This document shows positions 47,601 to 60,132 of a DNA stretch of 64,000 nucleotides, in pieces. A model generated the notes under the pieces. It was not told the DNA's origin, did not search any database, and was given only the letters and a program-made list of their open reading frames with translations. Position numbers and translations under genes: made by a program. Each line of letters starts with the position of its first letter. Positions within the stretch are counted from its first letter, which is position 1. The DNA is taken from assembly GCA_038496675.1 (NCBI GenBank), contig CM076650.1:6351390-6415389 (forward strand), in the 5' to 3' direction. This DNA is from Rachycentron canadum (taxonomy: Eukaryota > Chordata > Actinopteri > Carangiformes > Rachycentridae).

Positions 47601-50600
47601 TGGCAGTTAAACTATCTTATTCTATTCCTGGCCAACTGACCTGCCACGATGAACGGCTTCATTTGGCAGTTTGTGTTTACATTCCTTTGCATTGAGCATA
47701 ATTCTAATGTAGCCAATGTTTTTATTAGTTTTATTTTTTTTTAATCATATATACAATGGATGAAATACTTGCATTGTTTGAAATATGTATCAATAGTAAT
47801 AATGATGCAGTTTGAATGACTACATTTGTCTCTTGTTCACAGTGCGTGCTTGTACATAGTGCTATCATGGCACATTAGAAAAATGGCCTTCATTACTTTT
47901 TTCCCTGGATATTTTTAACATTTAGTTTAACTCCATTCTGCACTTTATTTTACTCTTTCAATGACTTTGTTCTCCAAAAGTGCAACCCAAATAAACTGTA
48001 CATGGTGACATAAAATGATCTTCCATATGTGGAACGTGTGTGTTACTTCTTTTTCTGGGAACCTCTAAACTTGACCTTATCTTTTTCTTGATCTACATTA
48101 GAACTGACCCAGACATCCAGTGGTAATTTCCCACAGTGCTTTAATCACCGGAAATTTCAGCCCTTTCAGTGACACATCACTGTCCAGCAATTACAGCAAA
48201 TAGCAAAAGTCTGAGTATCCCTGTGGCCATGAGCTCTGGATCACAGCTGATATCTGTGTGATTTTAGAGCTGTATATATGAGGTAGAAACAGAAGATCAT
48301 ATCATCCTGGGTTAGTTATTACACTCTCTTTCACAAGGGTCTAGATGAAAAACGAGGTTTCTCTCCCTCTGTCCAGGCAGGAGGGTGGAGTTTCAACGCC
48401 CTCTTTCCTATCCAGCTACCGGACACTCCGCCTCTCTGCCGCCGGTAACTGAGCTTCCGTTGGCGAATTCCAGAGTCAGACTCTCACCGGCAGCTCCACT
48501 GGACCGCAACCCTGGAGGGGACGCGTTTGAAGGCAAGCGAGGTAAAGTTAAAACCGCTGTAGGGGCTCGGACCAGGTGAAAGTTTGGACTCGTACGCGCC
48601 ACGTTAGTGAGATTTAGGACTTTCCTTTTTTTTTTTCTTTTTTTCCCCCCCCAGCTCAGCGGTCGCCTCTGTCGAGCAGCTGTGAGCCGCCGCTGTCAGG
48701 CTCCGACAAACAAAGAGGAAAAGCGACTCGTCAGCGCAACAGTTGGACTGAGTCACACTTTGTTTCAACACGTTTAAAGGGGGATTGATGACTTGATTCT
48801 CCATCTTGAGAGCGCGTTCCGCTTCGGATTGACTCACAGGCAGACAGGCGGACACACTCATCCACCCAGACAGCTGCCGGCCTCCGCGTCCGCCGGGCCC
48901 CGCGGCTGTAGCAGCTGAACTGAACCGAGCCGCGCCGCCTCCCCCTCCTCCCCCTCCTCCCCTCCCCGTCAGGTGGAGGGCGTGGCGCTGGGCGGGAGGG
49001 AGCTTTTGTCCCGACAACACCTGAGTGAGTGCGCGCGTGTGTGTGAGTGTGTGTCTGGGGGGGGGGTGAGTAACCTGAGAGCTGGGCTGAGGTGGAGCTG
49101 CTGTAGCGGTTCATTTCCCTCGGATGAGAAATCGCTTCCCGCCGGAGGATCTCACATCACGGGCCGAGGTCACGCGGACACGTTATGGACCGTAATGACA
49201 GATCGCACTTTTCGGAGGTTTGACCCTTCGGACCGACGAGTGGAAACTGGGTCAGAGTTGCTCCGGTGCTGAACTGCTGACTGACCGGGGGACTGACCGG
49301 GGGACTGACCGGGGGACTGACCGAGGACATGGCGCTGTCCCAGATCCAGTGTCTGGACGACCACCACGTCAACTGGCGCGTGAGCGAGAGTAAACCGGAG
49401 TTTTTCTACAGCGAGGACCAACGGCTGGCGCTCGAGGCTCTCGTCACCAAGGGCCGAGACGCCTTCAGGGACCACATCCGCGAAAGTGGCGTCCGGGAGT
49501 TCCTCTCAGAACCGGAGCTGGAGCGGATTGCCCACACGGCGGAGGCCTACCGACCCGGGTACGAGCACCACCAGAAACCAGAGACGCCGGGCCCGGGGAA
49601 CATCACCCCGGGGTCCGGCGAAGAAGCTGGAGACGGCGAGGTGTCGCTCCAGTACTGGCCCGACCGGTCTGAGGCCTCGGTGGCCGAGTTGGACCTTGGG
49701 TGGCCCGAGGCTATTTCTTACCGAGGGGTGACCCGGGTGACCGTGTACACCCAACCTCCGACCGAGGGGCACACACATATCAAGGAGGTCGTGCGGAAGA
49801 GCATTGCTTCAGCTCAGAAGGTGGGAGAAGAGGATGATGATGATGATGGTAGCTCAATTTATGATAATAAAGTTCAGGGAATCCAGAAAATAAACAACTC
49901 ACAACAGGCAGAGTAAAAAAGAAAGTGCTGGAAATGGTGCATTGACTAAGTAACGTACATTACAACATTGAATGACTTTACTTAAGAATATGCTAATTGA
50001 ATTAAGTTGATTAATCGATTAGTCAACAGGAAACTATTGAGCAGCTATTTTTATACTCAAGCTTATATAATTTTATAATTAAGGTGATTATTTTGTGATT
50101 TATTTATTTATTATTATTTTTTTTTTCAGTCAAAAAAACTTTCTCTGGTCCCAACAACTTTCTAAATCCAGTGTCAGGTTTTACACATTTTATCTGTTTT
50201 TACATGAAAATAAACTACAGACATTTGGACCTTTTAACTTTTTTCTGTGCAAAAGAAAGAATTGTAATGAGCGTTGTTTTACTGCTTCCTGACATTTTAA
50301 GAAAAGAAAGAACTGCTCAATGAACTGAGAAAATAATTAGCATGAACATAATCTGAAGGTGCTGTCAGGTTGCCATTGGGTGTTTTTGTTGACTCAGCTC
50401 TATTTCACCTTCAGTGTTTACATTATGTTAAATTACTGACACATAAAGAATGACTGTCAGGGGTTTGACTTTTCTCCTGTCACACTTGGTTGAACTTATA
50501 CATCTACCAAAAATATTCTGACATTGGGGTTTTTTTTTTTTATTGAATTGTATCCAGTGCACAGTTTTTGTTGTCCACTTATCTGATTGTTTTCCTCTGT

Positions 50601-53600
50601 CTTGCCTCAAAGACCTACTTCCTATTCTCTCACATGTGCCAACTCGCACATGCACCCAACAAGATTTTTATTGAAACAAGTCTGATCTTGACACGGTAGT
50701 GGAAAAAAATTCCCTGACGTCACTGAATAAGCCACATGCCAGCACCCTAACCTTTACCTCTCACATACATGAATGCTGGCACATGCTCACGTAGTAGTTC
50801 AGCTCTGTGCCAAACATTAAGACTTAGATAAATAAGATTTAAATCCACTTATGGGCCCAACACATCCAGGCTTAAAACCAAGCTTTTTTTTTTCTTTTTT
50901 CTTTTTAATGAGGCTGTTGTTACTCAACCACAAACACACAGTTCCCTATGTAGGGGTTGTATGTTAAGCATTTTTTAAATTATTTCTCCTTTTAGAGAGT
51001 ATTTACTGCCACGTACTTCAACTGCTCTTCTCTTTACCCTCTAGTTTTTTTTTTTACTTTTTCTGTGATTGGAAGACTGTGTTTCACTGCATGGCAGTAG
51101 GCAGGAGGGCAATGATAGTTGTTTTGCAATCTGTGGTGAACTACTCTAACATCAATGCTTTTTCCAGATCTTTTTTTCTTGATAATTTTTGTTCGCTAAG
51201 TTGTCCGTCTTTGGGGCTAACCTCTGTCTATTTTTGCAGCTTTAAACTTAAAAACTGGGTCAGTTGAAGGGTGAATAGACAGCGCTGTGTGAAGAGTATC
51301 CAGCTGTCACCAATACTGCTGTGTTGTTCAACACACACTGTCTAGTCAATTCTCAATTTATCACCACCCTGCAAAAGACTCTTTGTCTCTAATTGTCTTT
51401 TTATGGAACGTCTAGTTTCAGGACGGCGAGAACATTTGTAGCTTTGAGTGTTTCGAGTGCCCGGATCTCTTTGAAGGTTTAATGAGTTTGATATTGTTGA
51501 TAAGAGCAGCTTAGGTCAAACCCACCCTCACAGACCAGGAAACACTAACACCCATAGTGATTTCCTGTGTGTTTTTTGCATGTGTAGGTAATAGCCGTGG
51601 TGATGGACGTGTTCACAGACGTGGATATCTTTCGAGACCTGCTGGATGCGTCATACAAACGCAGAGTTCCTGTATACATAATTATTGACATGGCTGCAGT
51701 CCCCTGCTTTCTTTCCATGTGTGGTAGAGCTGATATGCACCGTGGACACCTAAAGGTATGTATACTGACACACGCCCAGATGATGTTTTGATAAAGCTCG
51801 GGGATGCAGCAGGTTTGGATGAGTTATTAGGATGGCTACTCTTGTTCAAGTATGCAATAGTAGAAAAGGGTTATCTTCAGTAATAACTAGATTTTTATAT
51901 TAGGTAAGTATTTAGGCACATGATTGATATAGGTGTTTCAGGTTTTTGCCTGCAGGCTTTGGTAAGGTGCGTGCAACAGCAAGTTGTGTGCCATAGGCTG
52001 AATGTCTGAGCTGAACTGGTTGAAGCAATAGCAGAAAAATACTTAGTGTTTCACAGGGGCTTTTCTAAAAAAATGGACTAGAAACCAGAAAGGCTCTTAA
52101 GCACATTCCTGTCTCTGCTGCAGGGAATAAACCATGTACATGCTCAGTTTTCTTTTGGTACCATGTTTCTCTTTCATTTCTCTTTCTTCCTTCCTCATGG
52201 TTTCAGCCAGTAGACATCCCCTTCTTTCAACTTCTTTCTTATCTGCCATCACTGCTGTCATTATGAGCATTTATAAACTCCAATGGTTAGTGTCCGCTGT
52301 GAGATTTTGCACAGAACATTTATTTACGAGTTAACGCCCAGCTTGGAACCACACCCTTATCACAGGGCTGAAGACAAACACTGCAGGGTGTGTCATACAA
52401 GCATGCACATACATTGGTACATCCAAGCTCTAACCTGTAGAGTCAGCCAACATGAGGTTACGATGGTATTAGGAGAGCTGTTTGTGAGCAAAAAGAAAAC
52501 TCATTATTTTCCATTTCTCCCTGCTCATGCTGCCTTTATTTCCCTTTTGTTCACTAAAATCCCTCCTCCCGTAAGCAGTAAATCCCCAAGTGCCTTTGTT
52601 TACATAGGATTAACTCTGTATGTATGTGCATGTGTGTGTAGAATCTGCGTGTTCGCTGCTGTGGAGGTGTGGAGTTTTTCACACGGTCGGCACAGAAGGT
52701 GCGTGGTTCACTGAGCCAGAAGTTTCTCCTGGTAGATGGAGACAGAGCCATCTCTGGTTCATACAGGTGAGCAATGTGCTATATAATATGATACAATATA
52801 ATTGTGCATTTCTGCATATTGTTGCTTCACTAATCAATATTTTTATATTAGAAGAGATGAACCCACAGAAAATAGTTCCTCTTCACTGTTCAGAGGTTTT
52901 TGGTGTCTTTCAGCTCACTATTTTGGTTTTCTGGCCCACAGCTTTACTGTTTTGGTTCACTCTCACTGCTTTCATTGTTTCTCACCCAGTTTTAGATAAA
53001 CCCACTGTGTGCTATGTACAAGGCAAATCTTGCAACTGGCTGGTGAACAAAGAGCCATATATTTCCATTAGGATTTGGTGGAGACAAAAAACAGAGCTTA
53101 AAAGAAATTGGTTTGCTACTGATATGCAACTATGAGCTCATTCATTCACCATAATAACTGAATAAGATGATAAGTCAGAGTTGAGTTTAGATCTATTTGC
53201 TCAGCTCCCAACTGGTCAGAAAATTAATTCAAGATGACATCACTGAATGCAAATTGTAGCATAATCTGTTGCTTGCAGAACTTTACTGTTCACTTTTTAA
53301 TTTCAGAAAATAACACCAACTGTAAACCTTCACCCCAGTCATTGCCATCTATTTATCATTATATCCTTTGTTCTACCTGGATGTTGAGGAGAAAAACCAA
53401 GCAGTGTGATCAAAGAGCACAATGTGACAAAAGTCTTGAGGGTACAAATGTCTGGTGTCATTATCACACTACTTTGGGTTTTTCTCAGTAAGAGCATGAC
53501 TAGAGAAAGCATTTAGATGAGAGAAACAGGAACTGGAACAGATTTAATAGAAAAAAAAATCTCTCCTGAGCACACTTTAGGCAAGCACAACAGGGGAATC

Positions 53601-56600
53601 ACTGCTGTGAATTTATGTTTTTCCATGTCTCTATTATTCCAGCTTTACTTGGTCTTCCTCTCGTTTGGACCGAAACCTCATCACTGTCATCACAGGACAG
53701 GCAGTGGAGACATTTGACCTACAGTTTTGTGACCTTTACCTCTTGTCCAGAGGTGTGTCTCTCAGCAAGGTTCCCATGGTAGATGAACCGATCCCTGACC
53801 CACTCCCTCACACGGCTCCTGCTCCTGTCTCAGCTACTGTTGCTAGGAAGCTCATCAATCCTAAATATGCCCTGGTTACTGCAGGCACCCACACAAGCCC
53901 AACTCCCTCTGACCAGAATTCCAGCAACAAGAACTCAAACTCTCAGAATCCCACTGGGCTAAAAATCCCAAAAGTCCGTCTGAGGGATGTTATCGAAGAG
54001 CCACCCATACACCCAGGATTAGCCCATCTGGAGAAAGCGTACCTGATTCCATACCTGCCCACCTGGCCAGAGCCCGACCCACCCAGCGACGTGATTGGCT
54101 TTATCAACATCAGGGATGAAAAGCGGGCCAATCAGGTTCACCTACAGAGGTCAGAGAGGTTTGAGGTCAGCCAGGCCATACGCTTCAGTTCACCACTGAC
54201 GGTACCTGCCCAGACTGAGGAACCTGCTTCAGGTCAGGATGCCAATGCTGCAGTAAAAGCCAAAAATCCCCCTGGGAATACAAATCCAGAGGCCTCTACT
54301 CCAGTCAGTCCAACCAAAAAACAGGTCAAAGAGAAAACACACACAACTCAGAATAAAGGCCAAACTGATACGACAGATTCCAGAGGGGTACCTGTGCAGA
54401 CGAACACACCTCCAACACAAGACTTACACAAACCAAAACCACAGCCTCCAAAGTCACCAACCGATGCTACTGCTGATTCACAGCCAACAGACAATGCTAA
54501 AGAAACCCAAGAGGCACAAACAGCTGCACCTCCTGTTCCTAAACGCCGCACACTGCATTTAGTCATTGACTCTGCCCCCTCAGAGCAGCCTGGCCAATCA
54601 CAGGTGACTCTGGTAAAAGTGGACCAGTTGGAAAGTCTAGATAGCTCTTCTAGCAAAAAGCGAACCCATGAAGAGCTGACACCAGGCCGAGGCCGCATAA
54701 CATCTAAGGATGACGGCCAGGACTCTGGCAGCAACGAAGGTGGCAGCCAAGACAGCACCAAGGTCATGTGTGACCAAGCAGCCAATGATGATCCTTCAAG
54801 TGCCTCCACAGTGTCAGAGGAGGAGTTTTACGATACACAACAGGATCCAAGTGACATGTTGACAAACGGAGTGACGGCTGGTTCAGGTCGTGGGAATCGC
54901 CAAGGAGATGGGGTCAACATGATGGCCCGCCTCTCCCAGAGCATGCTGGACCTGCGAGAGCCCAGCCAGTCAGAGGACAGCACTGCTCTCATCCGCCAAT
55001 CACAGCAGCTCCGCAGACAAGGTCACCCCTCACCACACAGGCACATCGGACAGGTGAGGTAATTTCAATGTTACTGTTTCTATGTGGTTGAAACAATAAG
55101 TGATTAAAAATTAATGGATAGCAAACAATAAATCTTAAATATTTGCTGGTCCCAGATGGAATGGATTTTCTGCATTTTCTGATTTTCAACAGTCCAAATC
55201 TTTTGGATTTTGGACAGTTAGATTTTGGATGTTGTCTGAAATTGCGACAAACATTTGTTCACTATTGTCTCACATTTTACAGAATAAATGATTAAGTAGT
55301 GGAGTAGATAAGTAAGTGGAGTTTTATATATTTACATATTTAAATCCTGTTTTTAATGTTCAGTGAGTAATTGCTGACTAAAATAGAGGTTCAGTGATTC
55401 TCCATTTACAGGAAATACACAGACATGTCTCACACCTTTTAATTTACATTCATCTGAAAAAGGGTGTGTATCCCCAGTAGTGTCAAAGCAAGCTGGTACA
55501 TGTTTACAGTTAAACATGTCTTGCCTTCATCTAATTAAAAGGTGTGTAATTGTCCGCCCACATGTGTGTGCACGCACCTGGATAGAGAGCTCGGCTGATC
55601 ATGCCAGGGAGGATGATGAAGATGAAGGGCAGTATCTTCAGATAAGCAGCCAGGATCGATGCTCCTTTCACATGACTCATGTTCTTAGCAGACAGGGACC
55701 GTTGTACAATAACCTTGACAATAGGAAGAATGTAAGCTTCCTTCATATTGCACTTTCCAGAAGACATCAAACAAGTAAATGTACAGTGTAATAAAATATA
55801 AATATATAAGAGTAAGGGAGAATAAAGTGTAGTTAAATGGATAAAAATCAGAAGACCAGATGCAGTACAAGCACCAAATAAAAACAATATACGAAAACTA
55901 CAACCTACCAACTGAAGCACATCATAACCTCATAGCCTATGCCCATCGATATAAGACATGTTCCCTTTTTAGTTCACCTAGTCTTGTACCTAAGTTTCAA
56001 TCAATCAATAAGCCATGTACCCCTTTACAGTACAGATTTGGAAAGAAATAATCATGCTGTGAAGGGAAATCTAGCAAGCTAGGCTAACTATCTTACAATC
56101 AGGGAGGCAACAGTGTGATAGAATATGACTGAACAGTCCATTATGATTACTTCTGCTTTAATGGGGTTGAACTAAATGATCTTCTGAAACTTTAACTGCA
56201 AGGCATACCTGTAGAGTGCTCACTTGCATGGTGTCATTTGAATTAAAGGTCTAGGGGCATGAAATGCTGATTATGATCTTCCTTAGTTTGAGTTTGGGCC
56301 AGGGACCTTTGCTGCATGACACTTCCCATCTCACTCTACCCTCATTTTGTTCCATATCTCAGCAGTTTAATGAAGGCATAAAATGCCCAAAATTTTTTAA
56401 TAAAAGGGAAAACATTTGACCCATGTGTAACATATAAAGACAGAATAGTAGAGGACCCAGAATTGATTCCTGAGGTGCTCCATGTGTGAATTTGGTACTG
56501 GTACTTTGGTACTGTCTCACTCGTCTCTCTGTCTAGTTGTTCCACACCTCAAGATCTCCCGGTCGTGATGCAAGGCTGCGAGGACCTAAAGTAATCATTG

Positions 56601-59600
56601 CCAAACCAGGAAGTTATCACCGCCCTGCCCGAGCAGCTGGCCCTGTGATAGGAGGACACCGTTACTGGCAGGGCCAAACACTGCAGCCTGATTTGGGCCT
56701 ACTGCGCCCAGAGACCAGGTCCAGCCGATCACCACGACGCCACAGCCCGGGTTACAGGAAGATGGACCATGCATTGCCGCATCCATCTGACAACCCATCG
56801 GGGCCACTAGGAGTTTCTTTCTCAAAACTGAACAATCTTAGACACTTGAGGGCACGTGGAGGCATGTCGCAGAAGAAAATGTCTCAGAATAACAAGGCTA
56901 CCAGGTAGAACTGGGGACCAGTACAGCTACACGAGGACGTTTGTTGATATGGACTTCCTTTTAAGAAACTGATGGCTCTTCAATATGGAATCTTACCTAC
57001 CTTCCCACCCTCTGTGGCATGTGTGTCATTTCCTGTTTTGAAATCTCAAGGCTCTACATATAAGATTTTTTGACTATGTCAGCAGAGGTTGGCAGTTTGA
57101 TTTAATGATGTGTTGTAAGAGGTGCTGTCACGCCTCCTTCCAATCAAACGGTGTCTGACTGGATGCTAGTGTCTGGCTGATGATGAATTTTAGAAGAAGA
57201 TACTGGAAATATCTGGGAGGAAATGGACTCTGACAATAATATCTCAACTGATATTTATGTTTACAAACAAATGCATAAACGTACACTTTTTTCTTAGCAT
57301 GAATCACTCAAATTTAGTTAAAAGATTTCTACTACAGGCAGGGTATTTTATAGATGATAAGGCACAATAATAAGTTTGGTTAGCTGTGATATTTTTCTCT
57401 GCCAAACAAGACACCTAAGTCTTGTAAATAACCCTTTGAACAAATATTTCTAAGTTACCTCAACTACTTTTCTTTTTCAGAGTTGTGTACTGTAACATTT
57501 TCAATATGCAAAATACACAGATGTGATGTATCTGACATGTAAGATCAGCTGTTTATGTTTGCCCTCTTATATACTAGTCAGGCTCTAGAGTTGATACCAC
57601 TGTGATTGGTTACTGATGGTGTGACGGTAAGGCTACTGTGTTGATTGCTTTTATATATGTAACCGATTTTGTTGATTATCTGTATGGCTGTAGAGACGTT
57701 AGATGTTAAACAATGATGCGGGACCAAAAGTGAATGTTGTAAATAAAAAGACAGGTTGTTTCTCAACCGACTCAGGTAAATCAGCGTCATATTTTTGGGA
57801 AGTCTGAAAATGAAAGTCTATAACTCAAACCTACAGATCTGGATCCAGATAACTGATCTGGAAATAATTCAGAACATTGAGGTATTTTTTCAGTACGTCT
57901 GCTTTTGCTTCATAGACAGGAAAAATATAATTGTAGCTTTTAGTTTTCGAAAGGGAATTTTTGAAGCCTGGTGTTTAGGTTTGGCTCAAAGTCATGATCT
58001 AGGAAACAGGGAGGATCCTGACCTTTTTCTTTTTATGGAGCCACATTAGTAGAATGGAGACTGGCAAGGCAAGCATGAACAAAACCCAACACATTTCATG
58101 TCTAGATTCAAAGATCATTCTTGATCAAAACTGTGCATTGGAAACATCACACATTTCTGGCTCAATTTTGACCAGCCATATTTACTAATGTCACTTAATT
58201 TATTTAAGTAAAATAAATTTGGCAAAACATTAGAATTTAGAGTATATTTAGAATATATATTATATATTTAGAAATCAAAAACTAGGGAAAAAAATACTGA
58301 ACAAACAATTTAAAATACTTTTCCTTTTGTATCTTTTTAATCAACAGTTGCCTCCATAACACAAAACAAAAAGATTGAGACATCAACTTAAAAATATCTG
58401 ATGTTACTACATTTTTAAAGCATTTTGAGAAAGGGCTAAGGTGTATTCCCAACTTTGAACTTTGATCCCATAATAGTCAGACCAACTACACCTTAAGAAA
58501 GAACAGTATACGCATATGTGTGTGCTGTACGTGTACACTGGAGATGTACCTGGTCGGTGCACCAGTACCAGGTAGCCAGTATGGTGAGCCCCAGTGTCAT
58601 GCCAGGCCAAGGCAGGTCTCCGGTGACAGCGTCTCTGAACAGGTGCATGGCGTCCTGACGTGGCAGGTGGCAGGTACTGTTGGGAATGATCTTACTGGGC
58701 ACCGCCATGCTGTAGACACGCTCCAGGTTTCCATAGCCGCCGATCTTGTTAAAGGCTGTGGATCACGAACACACGGCTCCAACTAAACATTCCTTATAGT
58801 GACTGATGCTTTATGAATTCATCTGCAATTGTTGGTGCACAGTTTGCGTTTAAATGAAATTGCACATACCAGTAATTGTTAGGATGATCGCTCCTACAAT
58901 CATGACAAATGTCTGAAGAGTGTCGGTGTAGATGACAGCAGCAAGGCCACCTGAAGGAAAGTCAACATTGGGTTTTTAGCATCAATCCATCACAACACTG
59001 CAATTTATCATATTTCTAAAATGACACAAAAATGGGCAAAACAGAATTGACTGTGTACAGCATGTGTGGTATTGTTTATAAAATTGAGTTTGTGACATTT
59101 CAGCAAAAACATTATTATCAAAAATAATTTAATGAAGAACCTAAAAACTACCATTAGATTTTCAGTTGGAGTCAAGACTGTGAGGCTGAGCAAGCTGGCA
59201 AAAAGCGACACTGTATGCAAATGAATGAGTAACGCAGCGTGAGTGAGGTTATAGAGCTCATGTGTGGATAATACCAATGCAAATAATACAGTTTGTTGCA
59301 CACACAATAGATTTTTTTCTATTTGCTTTATTTAAATTATTCTCTACCTAATATGCAAACATAATGTCATGGTTGTTGTTGTACCTGCAATAGTGTAGAG
59401 AGCAGTGACCACCAGCATGAGGACAGTGGACAGGTAGAGGTTCCATCCCAGACACACCTGAACGAACAAGGCTCCAGAGTACAGGTCAGTCTGGTGATGG
59501 AAACACAGCAGCAAAGATTCAGTGTCAGTTCAGGTGGTGTTGATAAATGATGGAAAGCCATTGCAGCCGAATGAAATATAATTTTTTTTTGGTGTGTGTG

Positions 59601-60077
59601 TACATTTCCGTACTGATATCTTTGTGAAGACGGACAGCAAGAGCGAGAGGACAGCCAGGTATGTCCTGATCCTCTCTCCCCCAAAACGACGACCCAGATA
59701 CTCTGGCATCGTCACAATCTGAACACACACATTTCAAAATCTTAATAAAACCACAGACACATAATGGAGGCAATTTCAAGGGGTGTAGGAGCTGTGAGTG
59801 AGTGTGATTGACAAATTAGCAGATGGTAACAGTGGGCGGATAAATCTGATGTGTTTGCGCGTCACCTGTTTTGAATGTGAATATAAACCATTTAAAAAAA
59901 TTGATCATTTATGCTCTTTGTTGTTAGAAGACAGTGTGCGTGTCTGTGTGTGTGTATGTGTGTGTGTAACACCCTGTTGGGGAATTTAAGAGGCGGGGAA
60001 TGCTTGTAAAGAGAATGTCTCTTGGCACCCAAATGTACCTGCTGAACCAGCCTTAACAAGCAGACATGATGTGTCTA

Positions 60078-60132
<55 letters not shown>

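Noticed and set aside
48604..49114. Long minus-strand frames opposite the fam83g 5' region
   Set aside because: G+C-rich CpG islands have few stop codons. The translations are Gly/Arg/Ser low complexity with no homology.
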